Of a DNA stretch of 27,215 nt, positions 1 to 10,271 are shown in pieces; within the stretch, counting starts at the first letter, position 1; the number at the start of each line of letters is the position of its first letter. The stretch is from Cladosporium sp. IMV 00045 (Eukaryota; Ascomycota; Dothideomycetes; Cladosporiales; Cladosporiaceae), in NCBI GenBank assembly GCA_001931905.2, contig MSJI02000686.1, forward strand, positions 1 to 27,215, given 5' to 3'. A program made the translations under genes and the position numbers. Under the pieces are notes generated by a model. That model was given only the letters and a program-made list of their open reading frames with translations. It searched no databases and was not told where the DNA came from.

Positions 1-1414
1 GCGAGAAATGGCGAATCGCATCCTCGCGTCGCGGAGCACGCGACGCGTTAGGAAGCAGTAGCCCTATCGCTTTATATAACGAAGGGAAGAGCTCCGTATG
101 CGCTTTTCTCGCGCCTACGACTTCTAGAGAGCCCTCTATAAAGATCCTAAGCTTTTAAACGCGTGGTTTCGCCTGTTCTTAAATATGCGGGATAAGTACG
201 GCATCCTCGACTGCGATATATATAACTTCGACGAGACCGGCTTTATGATAGGTATTATCTACCCTTCGATAGTTATTACGCATACTAATCGACGTGGTAA
301 AGGCAAGACTATCTAACCTAGAAATCGTGAATAGGCGACCGCGATTACCTGTATTAGTAGTGACGGTTTCGACGTGCCCCCATTTTTACTCGTTAAAGGC
401 GCCTACTACCTAGCTAGTTAGTATACCGAGAGTAGTCTTCCCGACTCGTAGGTTATTAAGCCTACTTCTAATAGGTGGACGGATAACGAGACCGGCCTAG
501 ACTAGATCAAACACTTCGATAAGCATACTAGAGCGCGTATAAAGGGTAGTTATCGGATGCTAGTACTAGACGGGTACGGGAGCTACTAGTCGGTCGATTT
601 TGAGGCTTACTATAAGGACTACAAGATTATTCCTCTTTATCTACCTCCTTATTCCTCCTATATTACTTAGCCCCTTAATATTAGGCTCTTCGGTCCGCTA
701 AAAAGGGCGTACGGTAAAGAAATCGAGACGTTTATTTAGGCTTATATTAACTATATCACTAAAGTAGAGTTCTTTCTAGCATTCTACGCGGCGTATAAAG
801 CTTCTATAACTTCGAATAATATATTAGGGGGGTTTCGAGGGGCCGGCCTCATCCCGTTCGACCCGTAAGCCGTACTTTCTAAGCTTAATATAAAGTTGCG
901 GACGCTAATACCCGCGAGGTTATCTACGGCTAGCGCCGATCCTTAGGTCTCTTAGACGCTATACAACCCGACTAAAGCCATCTTATAGTCCGAACTAGTT
1001 AAGTCTCGGATTAGTTACTACTAAGGAAGTTCTCTAACCCCTATTTTCTCGGCTATTAGGTAAATAGGAAAAGGAATTAAGGTAATAGCGCACTCGGTAA
1101 CCCTTTTAACTATAGAGAACTATACCCTTTAGAAGGCTAACGAAGCCCTTAGTAAGCGCCGGAGAGCTAAGAAGTCCCGGGTCTATTATAGAGATATACT
1201 ACCTATATAGAGTATAAGGACTATTGTGGCTTATAAGGAGACCGAAAAGTAGTAAGGGCGAGGTGTAGGTGAGAATCGGGGTAGCGATAATAAGAGGCCG
1301 GTAACGATTCGACGCTATCGCAAATGCGGTAAGCCCGGCTATAATATAAGAACGTACTAGGTCGAAGTAGAAATACCTAATATCTAGGTTATGAAAATCT
1401 CCTTATTTACTTAA
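1..1414 (+). pseudogene. RIP-mutated pogo/Fot1-type DDE transposase (5' end outside window)
   Basis: One reading frame (codons from base 2) can be followed to 1414 and reads as a fungal pogo/Fot1-like transposase, interrupted by more than 20 in-frame TAG/TAA codons and no TGA. Visible blocks are the end of the CENP-B-like DNA-binding half, a first catalytic Asp in YNFDETGF (codon 230-232), a second in LDGYGSY (569-571), and LPPYSSYIT.PLNIRLFGPLKRAYG-like sequence, where the third catalytic Asp is read as Asn (AAT, 677-679). A C-terminal zinc-knuckle-like stretch (about 1312-1360) has Tyr where Cys and His are expected. Stops fall where Gln or Trp is expected and Tyr replaces His/Cys, which fits C-to-T and G-to-A changes at CpA/TpG on both strands, i.e. 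RIP. The element is dead. Family assignment is confident from the DDE blocks; the exact lineage is not. Confidence 0.87.
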
Positions 1415-1543
1415 GCGGTTATAGTTATGAGATTAGTTATGAAAGTAGTATCGCGTTAAGAAAGTGCGCGGGGTACTAGTATGCGTAGGGTACTAATAAA
1501 TAACGTTAGTTAACTTTCAGATAGGTTCTATAATAAAGACGTA
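1415..1543. other. AT-rich 3' part of the transposon region with a 31-bp tandem duplication
   Basis: No coding signal. The sequence is TpA-rich like the transposase remnant. At 1520 and again at 1551 the same stretch beginning GATAGGTTCTATAATAAAGAC occurs, a direct repeat with a 31-bp period. The second copy belongs to the terminal repeat of the MITE-like element that follows. The first copy may be a leftover end of a related element. I could not identify the 3' terminal repeat of the pogo element because its 5' end is outside the window. Confidence 0.5.
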
Positions 1544-1729
1544 ACCTATAGATAGGTTCTATAATAAAGACATAGCTCGATATCACGGGCCTAGCCTATA
1601 ACATACCGATAGTATTCCTACTTATAGGATAGTAGGTAAGCCGAGGATCGGCTTTACCTGCGAACTCTATTCTGAAACTCATTCGTAGCTCTTCGAGCTA
1701 CGTCCTTATTATAGAACCTGTCTATAGGT
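1544..1729. mobile_element. MITE-like element, 186 bp, TA-flanked, with ~37-bp terminal inverted repeats
   Basis: The sequence starts ACCTATAGATAGG and ends CCTGTCTATAGGT. The outer ~37 bases at each end are inverted copies of each other, differing at three positions, all transitions. A TA dinucleotide lies directly outside both ends (1542-1543 and 1730-1731), the target-site duplication expected for Tc1/mariner/pogo-type elements. There is no coding capacity. It is therefore best read as a non-autonomous miniature element, perhaps mobilised by a pogo-type transposase like the one upstream; that link is inference. Its core (1581-1688) is one arm of a larger inverted repeat. Confidence 0.6.
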
Positions 1730-1913
1730 TAGCCGTAGTAGACTACATATCATCCTGTTTGCATCTACGCCTACGTCCCGACTCCCGCCCGTAATACTCG
1801 AAAGGCTATAAATGAGGTTTAGAATAGAGTTCGCAGGTAAAGCCGATCCTCGACTTACCTGCTATCCTGTAAGCAGGAACACTATCGGCATCTTATAGGC
1901 TAGGCCTGTGATA
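1581..1913. repeat. 108-bp inverted repeat (arms 1581-1688 and 1806-1913) with 117-bp spacer
   Basis: The reverse complement of 1806-1913 aligns without gaps to 1581-1688, with 96 of 108 bases identical; 10 of the 12 differences are transitions. Several fit CpA-to-TpA changes in the first arm, so both copies probably decayed by RIP after duplication. The first arm is inside the MITE-like element; the second is not bordered by the same terminal repeats. Transcribed, the region could fold into a long hairpin. It may be a rearranged or nested pair of the same repeat family. Confidence 0.85.
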
Positions 1914-2614
1914 ATAAAGATTAACGACTAATAAGAGTATAAATGATTAAGTAATGCCTCTTATAGGTATGTATTAGCTACGATAGAGAAAAACGAATGT
2001 GATAACCCTTATATCAAAGCGTATCTAGGAATTTGCTATTGCAATCACTTCTAGTATAGTCAGCTTAGGTTGACGGATCAACGATCACTCAAAAAGCCCT
2101 GTTAGGGTTCATTTGAAACAAAGAAGGGTTGAGAAGTTCGTGTGATCTCCAGATGGAAGGCCGGGTTGCTCCGCGTCCAATGAAAGCTCGCTTTTTGCGG
2201 CCTTCGTCAGCTGGCCTTGCACGCGGGACACGCTGGAGACGCCGAAGGCGCCCGAATGCACAAGCGTCTGTAGTGAGGTGAACAATTGGTTGGTCTTGAG
2301 ATGAGGCTTGTCCTGTATATGATTTCACATGTCGACCGAGGCAGGCTCGTGAAAGCCCTAGAAACCAGTCTAAAAACAGTCGAGGTCGGCCTAGATACAA
2401 TTCAGCTCGCAAAAGTGACACAATCAATCGCTGTGCGCATTTGTGACGGCTGCACATGTAGACGTCGTTACGTAAGAAACCCGAACACTCAAAAGCCACC
2501 TTGTCCCTGTGGCGCATCTTGCAAGGCTTGGTTCTCATACCAAACCTTGTGTTGCATGCCTTATTGCCTGAGTCAGCCCTCGCGAATATCCGCCGGTGCG
2601 CTCAAAAAAGTGTT
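1914..2614. other. Transposon edge and 3' flank of the regulator gene; no gene seen
   Basis: The TpA-rich, RIP-like texture ends at about 2050. From there to 2614 the base composition is ordinary. Open frames present on either strand show no recognisable motif. Part of it is probably the 3' untranslated region of the regulator gene on the minus strand. Confidence 0.5.
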
Positions 2615-4912
2615 TCACATCTCGTCTGTAAGGCCAAACTCCCAGGCGACTGGTGAAGCCTGCTCAGTATACCCTTGGTGTAGAGGCGAGAAAGGTAGCA
2701 TATGCGGTATTTGCACAAGATGTTGGGGTGACGCACTTAAGGGTGGGGTTTCGCATGCTGAATATCGTTGCTGTGGCACCAGGTCTACCTCCGCTCCGAT
2801 CAAGCTCTGTCGACACACGGTTGGGGATGGAAAGAGTCCAGGGCGGATGTTCCATGAAGACGTTATTGAATCCGTCAAGTTTCGGGTGTCAAAACAAGGT
2901 ATCGATCGACAGACTTGGCAACATGGAGGTGCTGTGGTATGGTCCTCCGGCAGATTGATGTGCCATGCTGCGGCCAATTTGTGGAGTGTCGCAATATACC
3001 GCACAACAACTGTATGGGTGACCGACATCTCATATAGGTCGTGCATCGCTTGCCTGAGGTTCACCGCAGCTTCGCCATCAGGAATATTGAGTAGGTGGAC
3101 GATGCTTGCAGACATGAGGAACGCAGGCACCAGTACGCACGTCCGATACAGGCCGTGTTCGGTTCGCAAGTAATTTGTAAGCTCAGAAACTTTGTTCGCG
3201 CTGATCGTGCATATGTCTTTAGGTGAGAGTCCTGTGCATACGATGTTGAGAGTCATGAAAGGGCGGAATAAACTAGAGCAATGGTCAGCAGACTCGCGAC
3301 TTACATTACGCGCATATTTTCCCAACGTACAGCACTATGCTTGTGTGGTAATACATGTGGAGGACCAGAACATGTGGCAGTTCTGACTGAAGTTGCTCCA
3401 AATGGCATGGAAGGTCGCTATACCATGCTCGTAACCGGCCATACATCCTGCACAGCCATTGGCTTGTTACCTGCCGACATGGAACATATAGCTTGCTGCA
3501 TACGTCGTTCACTAATGAGCTAAGATCGCTGAGTATGGATGAGAATGACTTGTGGTGGTCGGATTGTGTTCTACTGGAGTCGAAGTTGGCTCCAGAGTTC
3601 GAGGATGCCTGCCGCAATTGAGCTCCATGATCTCCGTTGGATCCTGGTCTGTCGGGCCCTATTGCTACGAGCGGAAGTTGGGACAGACGACCGAAGCAAT
3701 AGGAGCACATCCTGTCCGGAGTCAGATTTGAAACGTGCAACTAGCCCCTTCGGACTGTGGCGATTATGACTCATGACTCACGAATCAAGATTAAAAACCC
3801 CCCACATAGTCATCTCTCGTGCCTCATTCTCAATAGAAAGTTGGTTGCTTCTAGACACGGATGTATGCAGGCCCACCTCCGTTGCAGTTCGGACGCATTG
3901 CCCCAAGTACTGATACGCGTTACTGTCGTTGCCAATTGACATCTCTCGGAGGCTCATGACTCCTAGAGCTTGCACTGTTGTAAGAGGCGATGCAGCTCCA
4001 ATCGTCAATAAGTATTTTGCCTCGTCAAAGAATGAGTCGCTTGGTAGCATAGCATCCCCACAACCAAGGCAATCTCTTGATCGGCCAGAATAATGGCAAG
4101 CAAATGCCAAAATCGCATTCACCAGTAGCGCACTGCAATAGGTTGTGCCGTTCTGCTTGTAGTCATTGAGGAAATGCTTCTGCGAAAACAATTGGAAGAA
4201 CGGATGGATATGCGTAAAGTATAGATCCAGCAGGTCTTCCACAGATTCTGGCAAAGTCAAGCCTCTTGATATTCCAGACATGCTAACGCGATCATTGACA
4301 ATAGTTGAACTGAGGAACCCAGAGCTAGGTTCCCGTCCTAGCGTAAGGGTATTCTGAGTGAGTGGGGATGTGTTCCAGAATGGATGTGCTTTGAAAGCCT
4401 GGTTGTGCGACAAGGCTGCCCCGTGCTCATGAAGGTCCAAGTCCTTCGGCAGATACAGAGTCTTCCCCACCGCGTCCAAGACCCTCTCATCGTCAGTATC
4501 GGCTCTGATGCCATAGAGAAGTTCCTCGGCGTCTTCTCTTCCCAATGTACGAAGTAAGCCCAAGATTCTAGCCATAACATTGTTCTGCTGCTCAAGCGAC
4601 TTGAAACTCTTCCGAAGTCCAGTGATCTTGCGACGGTCGCCATCATGGTCATAGGCGCATTCTGTACGGTATATAGATGTGCATGTCGAACAATACGGTT
4701 GCTTCCCGTCACACTAGACGGCCAATCAGTTTCGAACGTGTGTTTTTCGACTGTTTTGTGTGTCTTACCTTGCTTTTACGTTTCCTACATGGCGTACAGG
4801 CCGAGCATCTCAGCTTGCGCTTACCTAATCCCAGCCTTGAGAGAGGCGTTGTGATACGTGATTCAGTGTGCGCGCTCCTTGGTTGCAAGGTCCGATATGG
4901 CATGGCCGACAT
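2615..4912 (-). CDS. Zn2Cys6 transcription factor, NirA-like group, four exons, 704 aa
   Basis: Model: exons 4769-4912, 3782-4713, 3331-3711, 2615-3272 with introns of 55, 70 and 58 bp. Donors are GTAAGA, GTGAGT and GTACGT, acceptors TAG, CAG and TAG, with CTGAC branch-like sites in the last two. Joined length is 2115 bp, in frame. The first intron splits the zinc cluster, which is complete after joining: C39-x2-C42-x6-C49-x6-C56-x2-C59-x7-C67, with the basic RKRKSK typical of DNA-binding binuclear clusters. From about residue 200 follows the fungal-specific regulatory (middle homology) domain, with YFTHIHPFFQLFSQKHF, LLVNAILAFACHYSG, TVQALGVMSLRE and, after the third junction, SIVLLFRPF. These blocks are those of proteins commonly annotated as nitrogen-assimilation regulator NirA-like; the regulated genes cannot be told from sequence. 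The start at 4912 is the first Met; a start at Met4 is also possible. It appears intact. Confidence 0.9.
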
Positions 4913-6699
4913 GGCTTTTTATTGAATGGTATCGGATATTTGAACGATTATGGCATAGAGAGATGCAAATCCGGATCTTGTCAAGCCAGTATCGCGGAAG
5001 ATCTTTGACTGCTCGAGTTCCTCACGAGGTGCAAGTACGCTTCGAGATTGGAGGCAGTCTCGCCGAGGAACCTTATATACAGACGTTGCCTCCTCTTTTT
5101 GGACGGATTTCTCCGAACAAATCCCGGATGCGTCCTTTACACACCTTAACAAGCTCTACACAGGGGTGTTACAGGGAGCATTCGTCGAAGGACAACGAAG
5201 TGGACGTAAGTATTGTGGCGCCGCTTTTTGACAGATGTCCTTTATGCTTGGCTGGTCTTGTATTCTAAATCAGTCGTAATTGGTGTTAGTGCGGCTGATG
5301 AATTACATCGCGTTACCCCATTTCGTGGGTAGTATCACCCACAATGGTGATCAAGGGTTGAGTGCGATCGGCCGATGAGCACGCGACTCGGCAGTCGGGA
5401 TTCGTCTCAAGAACGAAGTGGGAACGAATAAGCTAAGGCAGCTCTAGTGTGGCTGTCAAACCGGATGTCATTCCGCTGCACGCCATTCAGCGTGCATGAT
5501 CTGCTGTCGCGCTTGTCAGCTCGGAGAAATCCAGTTGCGCGAGAACGAAGAGTTTAGCTCGTCAGACTGCGCATCAGAGCAAATAGCTCCTAACGTTATA
5601 TCACTGCTTTACAAGTACGTCATGGTTCGCATTCTATGGCTTTCCAGGTTCCGTCTACTTCTACTTTGAGTATTCATACGTACGACAGATCACAACGGTT
5701 GTAGAAATGAGCAGAATCCGGCGACTCTGATTGGACAGTTCGGCAAGTCTTTTCAAGTCAAGCCGACTCCAGGGCATGATGCAAGGGGAAGCCCTCAGCC
5801 TTCAGGCCCGCGCTGGGCACCGTCTAAATTACTGGAACTAGTGCAAATCAGATGCTTCTCAAAAATTGATACCAGCTCTTGGTGATCGCATCAATAAACC
5901 AGACGCGAATGGCAGGTTCGGATGCTGTGCTAAACCTTCGGCAAATTTTGGATGCATCAACAAGCTGCCTTGGACGCGAGTGAGCCTACGCGGTGATGAG
6001 GTCGTGTACTTTGCTCTTACCTCTCGCAGATTGCTTGTGGGTCAGCTGGATCCCGTGAGCGGGCTCCTATAGAGAATTGCCTTGCTTATTAGTTGCAACT
6101 GATCGGTTCTCATTCTCATGCTTGTTGTTTCCGGTATGTCACGCTTCGGTCTTTCTAATCACGATCGGCAGCACTCGGTAGGGCTATTCCACGATTTGCA
6201 TTGCTGCATATCGAAGAGATCTCATCAAGAAGCGCACCGTAGCATAACAGCTCTTTGACCATTGGATCATAGTGTATAGACTAGAGACCCGGAGTGACAG
6301 TTTGCTCTCGAAGAAGCGGTGGCTGTACCATTGCTACTGGTAAAAGCTTCTAACCTCATAGGTCGTCTTTCTCTTATCTCTTCTGCGTTTCAAATGTAGG
6401 CGGCAGTCATCAATCAAGACGGATCTTTTTGCAAATTACATACTCTCTACCTGATCAACAGAACTCAAGAGAATCGCGTTTCGGGTGCGGGTCTGCCAGG
6501 ACCCTTCTTTTCGGAGACCACAAACGTCGTCTCTGGGACTTCGCCTTGCTCCTCTTTGTTCATACTCGTCAAGGTGTAAGGTCTCTTCAGGTACGAAATC
6601 CAAAAACCCCTGGGCCCCTGCCACCAGAGGGGACCGAACGTGCTGATCCATGAGCAGACACTCCGCCATAACCTATCACATACAGATCTCCCTCGGAGC
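4913..6699. other. 1.8-kb intergenic region, no convincing gene
   Basis: Lies between the 5' end of the regulator (minus strand) and the rhodopsin-like remnant (plus strand), so it should hold both promoters. Open frames such as 4858-5268 (+) and 5866-6072 (+) carry no recognisable domain, splice logic or membrane segments. No tRNA, tandem repeat or transposon end was recognised. Confidence 0.5.
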
Positions 6700-7320
6700 A
6701 TGTCCCAGCCTGCACTTGAGGCGCCCAAAGGCGTTACGGCCGACTTGGATAACCCCATGGATGTACTTAGGACACTCAATCTCATGACACAGGGCCTGAC
6801 TCTTGGCTTCTGCACTCTTTTCGTCTTTGTCCGAGCGCTTCAAAAGCTCAGGATGCCCAGTCGGTAATTCTCCGCTGACGACTGTAAGCTTGAGTGGCGC
6901 TGTTCAAATTCACGAATCAGGCTAATGCAGAGCAGATCTCACCGCGATATAATGGACTCTTATGGCTGAATATTGCATTTCCGGCATGTTCCGTAAATCA
7001 CGATGCCCTTGCTCGTCACTATGCGACTAACTTTAGCCATCCCAGTTAGCTTGCATGGAGGGGGATACCATATGTGGGAAGTTTCCGAGGCAGATGCTGT
7101 TGAGTATCTCAGGGTTGGTCGTATCTCCCCTGCACGGTGCTGTATAAGATTAAAAATATTCGACCAGGCTGGATACGCCGCGACAATCTTTTACGCTCCA
7201 ATGACACTGTCGATCAAACTGAGTCTCCTCAGTCTGATAGCCCGAATCTTCTCTCCCTACAGGAGGAGAGTGCAAGGTTTGTACGTTTTCGGCGTATTGC
7301 TAACCACATACTACATGGTA
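6700..7320 (+). pseudogene. Truncated fungal rhodopsin-domain (Pth11-like) integral membrane protein
   Basis: The start at 6700 (MSQPALEAPKGV...) opens an exon to about 6863 containing a first membrane helix (LTLGFCTLFVFVRALQKL). Further coding signal at about 7003-7113 ends in LHGGGYHMWEVSEADAVEYLR. It continues after a probable 54-bp intron (7114-7167) with AGYAATIFYAPMTLSIKLSL and a following helix up to YYM. The short soluble N-terminus, the GGG.H.W motif in an extracellular loop, and the K-rich/aromatic helix that follows match the fungal rhodopsin/CFEM-GPCR-like domain family. The stretch that should hold the second helix and the conserved DD motif (6864-7002) could not be read, and reading ends at about 7320-7341, where GC-rich repeat sequence begins. 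Only about half of the usual ~300-residue domain is present. Probably a receptor-like gene cut by the downstream insertion. Confidence 0.6.
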
Positions 7321-8539
7321 GGTCTTGTGGGACCTAAGTGACTACCGTCACGTGAGTGGTTGGTACTCGTTGAGATTAAGGATAGACGCGGTAGGGATAG
7401 GCCCGGACGATGACGCGAAAAAGGTCCCTCCGCAGCGGCGCGCCCGGTCGGTGAAGCCGGCGGAGCGCGACGCGACGGTGACGACCTTAGCTACCACGAT
7501 CGTCTAGCACATCTATCTACCTCACTCGCACTGGGGTATCGAGCGGAAGCTCGGGAGGTGTCGCCTGTCGATGGATTTCCATCCCTTGCTAGATGGCGCA
7601 CTTTGGCAGCGGCAAAAGTCATCAACTCCCGGACACGAGTTGACCAGGAGCAACAGAAGTTACAGAACGAACAGCAATGAACAAAGTCAAGAAAACACAT
7701 CAAAAACCAGGGGATACTGGCGTACGAAAACCATCCGACTCTTGCCTACCCAGAACGTCGACCTGGGCCCGAAGCCGGCGCATCACTTGTTGCCCCTGGC
7801 GGCTAATCGCACAGCTGCTTGAAAGAGACGGACGGGGACAGGGATACTGTTAAGACAACAAGGCCGGCGGAAGTGCAATCGAGCTAGGCAAGAGACAGGA
7901 CACCCCTGACCTACGAGCGCTCTGGGACCAGCATGCTGGCGAGGGCAGCCGACTTGCGCCCCGTTGCGGTGTAGAAGCCGCACACGAAGGCGAGGGGACA
8001 GGCCACCGGCGCAGAGAATTTGTTAAGACATAGCCTATATGCTCCTCAGGAGACAGACCACCGTTCTGCGGATCTGTTAAGACATGAGGGTTGTGCCCTT
8101 CCGAGGGACAGGGCCCCTCTGCGACGGACTTGTTAAGATGCGAGAATAGGGTTGGTTAGTCGGGTGGGCAAAGGGGCGGTCGCTGCTGGCTAGGGCGCTG
8201 CCTCGATCCCATCCGGCGAGACATGGTCGGCCTCGACGAGGGAGACCTCGCGAGGTAACGCGAAACGGCTTCGGTCGCGGGGCGTAGCAGGCAATGGCGG
8301 CGACGGCTGACACCGTCTGCGTGGCTCGAACGGACAGATGCGCATGTCGGTACACAAAGAGAAGGAAGCCGCTAGCCCACTCGTACTGGGAGCCTTGTTC
8401 CTCATACAACGTGGTATCGCCACTAGCGGAGCCTTTGCTGTGTGCTTTAAGGATCAAATCTCAGGGTAAGGGCTGGCGGCTTGGAATATCGGCGGGCCTG
8501 AGATAGGGGCCTCTATGATGGGGGGCATGCCTCGACCTT
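7321..8539. other. GC-rich probable transposon-derived block between the broken gene and the LINE
   Basis: Composition changes sharply at about 7380 (long C/G-rich runs). Open frames exist on both strands but I recognise no domain in them. The segment contains the ~55-bp tandem units and leads directly into the reverse-transcriptase tail at 8568. It is not the missing upstream reverse transcriptase, since no RT palm motif (such as YxDD) is readable. It may be the 5' region of an internally deleted LINE, or another repeat. Confidence 0.45.
7836..8152. repeat. Degenerate ~55-bp tandem repeat with conserved GACAGG...TGTTAAGA
   Basis: Three adjacent units start at about 7991, 8046 and 8101. Each carries a GGGACAGGCC/GAGACAGACC-like block, a GCG-rich middle and TGTTAAGA (at 8021, 8075 and 8131, spacing 54 and 56). 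A shortened unit with TGTTAAGAC lies at 7849, and a GACAGGACACCCCT block at about 7895 suggests further eroded units between. No coding role is apparent. Such arrays occur in the untranslated ends of some retroelements; here they lie upstream of a LINE remnant. Confidence 0.6.
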
Positions 8540-8567
8540 ATCGCAATCTTGAGGGCCGAAGCAAAGT

Positions 8568-10165
8568 GTGAAGATCTTGGGCGTCACGCTCGACTCTGGA
8601 TTATCCATGAACGAACACGTGTCGAAGGCTGTAGCAAAGGCGATTGGGAAGTGCATGGCGCTGCGGAGGATCCGCGGCGTCCGACCTGCGCAGATGCGCC
8701 AATTGTACATGGTGGCGGTAGTGCCGGCGACAGACTACGCTGCGTCTACGTGGTACGCGCCGTCGCGCAAAGGCGTCACAAGTCATGTAGTCGCGCTCGA
8801 ACGGGTGCAACGACTTGCCTCAAGACTGATCTTGCGAGCGTACAAATCTGTCGCGATGCTTGTCCTGCAGAGCGAGGCCAAGCTGCAGTCGGTGAGCAAC
8901 AGACTGCACGAGCGTGTGTCGTGCCATTTGACCAAGCTATGTGCACTTCCCCCTGATAATCCGCTGCAGCGGTGCATTTCATGGTTCCAACGACAAGGCT
9001 CGGCGTACCCCAGTCCGTTGAGGGCAGTCTATGAGAGGTACGAGACACAGCTGGAGCCAGAGACCGGCTTGCGGATCAGCGGACGACCTTCGTGGGCGAT
9101 GCCGCCATGGCGGACCTTGAAAGGATCAGTGCTATACTTGGAGCCCAGGGAAGCAGTGCACCTGTGTCGCTCCGTCCTTTCTTGGGGCGCCTGCCTGTAC
9201 TATGCAGCCGCGGGGATGCGCCATGAGCAGTTTGGCGCAGCAGCGATGGTCAAATACCGGATCACGACCGACACGGTCAGAAAACAAGCGATTGCGGAGA
9301 CTTCAACGTGTTCACTTGTCGGTGCTGAGCTGACCGCCTTACTGTATGCTCTTAAGCACGCCAAGGACACACTGCGCAAGACAGCGAGTGTCCACGTAGC
9401 AGTAACGAGCAGAGAGGCATTGTTCGCCATTGGAAAAGGTCGCAAGGTGAACTGCGGGAGAGAAGTGGTGCACAAGATCGCCGACGTCATCATCGACATG
9501 GAAGATGTCGGCCACCGGGTGACTATTTCCTCGTCCCCGGAGGCAAAGACATCCGAGGACTGGCAGAGGCCAGAAAGGCTGCAGAAGAAGTAATCGATAA
9601 CGGCAGCGCTCTCATTGCCGCCCCGTCCGAGAGGGTGCGCGAGCTGTCAGGTGTGCTGCGTCTGGTCAAGGCAGAGCGGGTCAAGGGCCTGCGCAACGAT
9701 GAAGAAGACACGTGTGCGAAGTACTACACGTGGAAGATGGATAAGGCTTGGCCGGGCAAGCACACGCTCCGTCTCTATGGAGCGCTGTCTTCAGACGAGG
9801 CGTCCATTTTGGTGCAAGCTCGGACCGAGCACTGCGGCCTGAACGCCTGTCTGTTCAGGAGGAAGCTTGCAGATAGTCCGGCGTGTGAGTGCGGACGCGG
9901 TGATGAGACAGTGCTACACGTGCTGCTGCGCTGCCACAAGTATGCTGAAGCTCGCAAGGCGTTGCGGGAAGCAGCAGGCGACAGGTGGGGTGACGCTTCG
10001 TACTTGCTCGGAGGATGGAGCGGTCGCAAGGACGTCAGGACGGGCAAGTTCGTGAACGGCCCACGCGAAAGTTGGAAGCCGGATCTGAAGGTCGTCAGAG
10101 CTTCCATCCGTTTTCTTTACCAGACTGGCAGACTGTCTCGTTCTTCGGATATGAGGGCCGGTTGA
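8568..10165 (+). pseudogene. LINE polyprotein remnant: RT thumb, RNase H and CxC-H-C tail, frameshifted
   Basis: Frame one (8568-9593) begins KILGVTLDSGLSMNEHVSKA, the block that follows the RT palm in LINEs, and runs into an RNase H-like region. Here GAELTAL keeps the catalytic Glu, but the expected first Asp (YTD) reads YYA and the second is also absent. Near 9524-9535 the frame shifts: the VPG..DIRG...A.KAAEE block continues in the frame that is open from 9635 to 10165. That second part ends with a C-x-C-x8-H-x4-C motif (about 9884-9937), typical of LINE C-termini. Upstream of 8568 the same frame contains a TGA at about 8542. Shift and lost acidic residues show it is non-functional. Confidence 0.78.
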
Positions 10166-10271
10166 GGTGTTGGTTAATCTCTCGGATCCTGAGTGCAAGG
10201 CCACGTTCGTTGTGATGTCAGGTAGCGTTTAGGGATGGCTCATACGGTCTCCGTGCATAGCCTGAATGAAA

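Noticed and set aside
2286..3173. 295-codon frame on the plus strand
   Set aside because: It lies antisense to exon 4 of the Zn2Cys6 regulator, has no domain, and the minus-strand model with three consistent introns explains the region.
4858..5268. 136-codon plus-strand frame overlapping the regulator start
   Set aside because: No recognisable motif; it overlaps the 5' exon of the regulator on the other strand.
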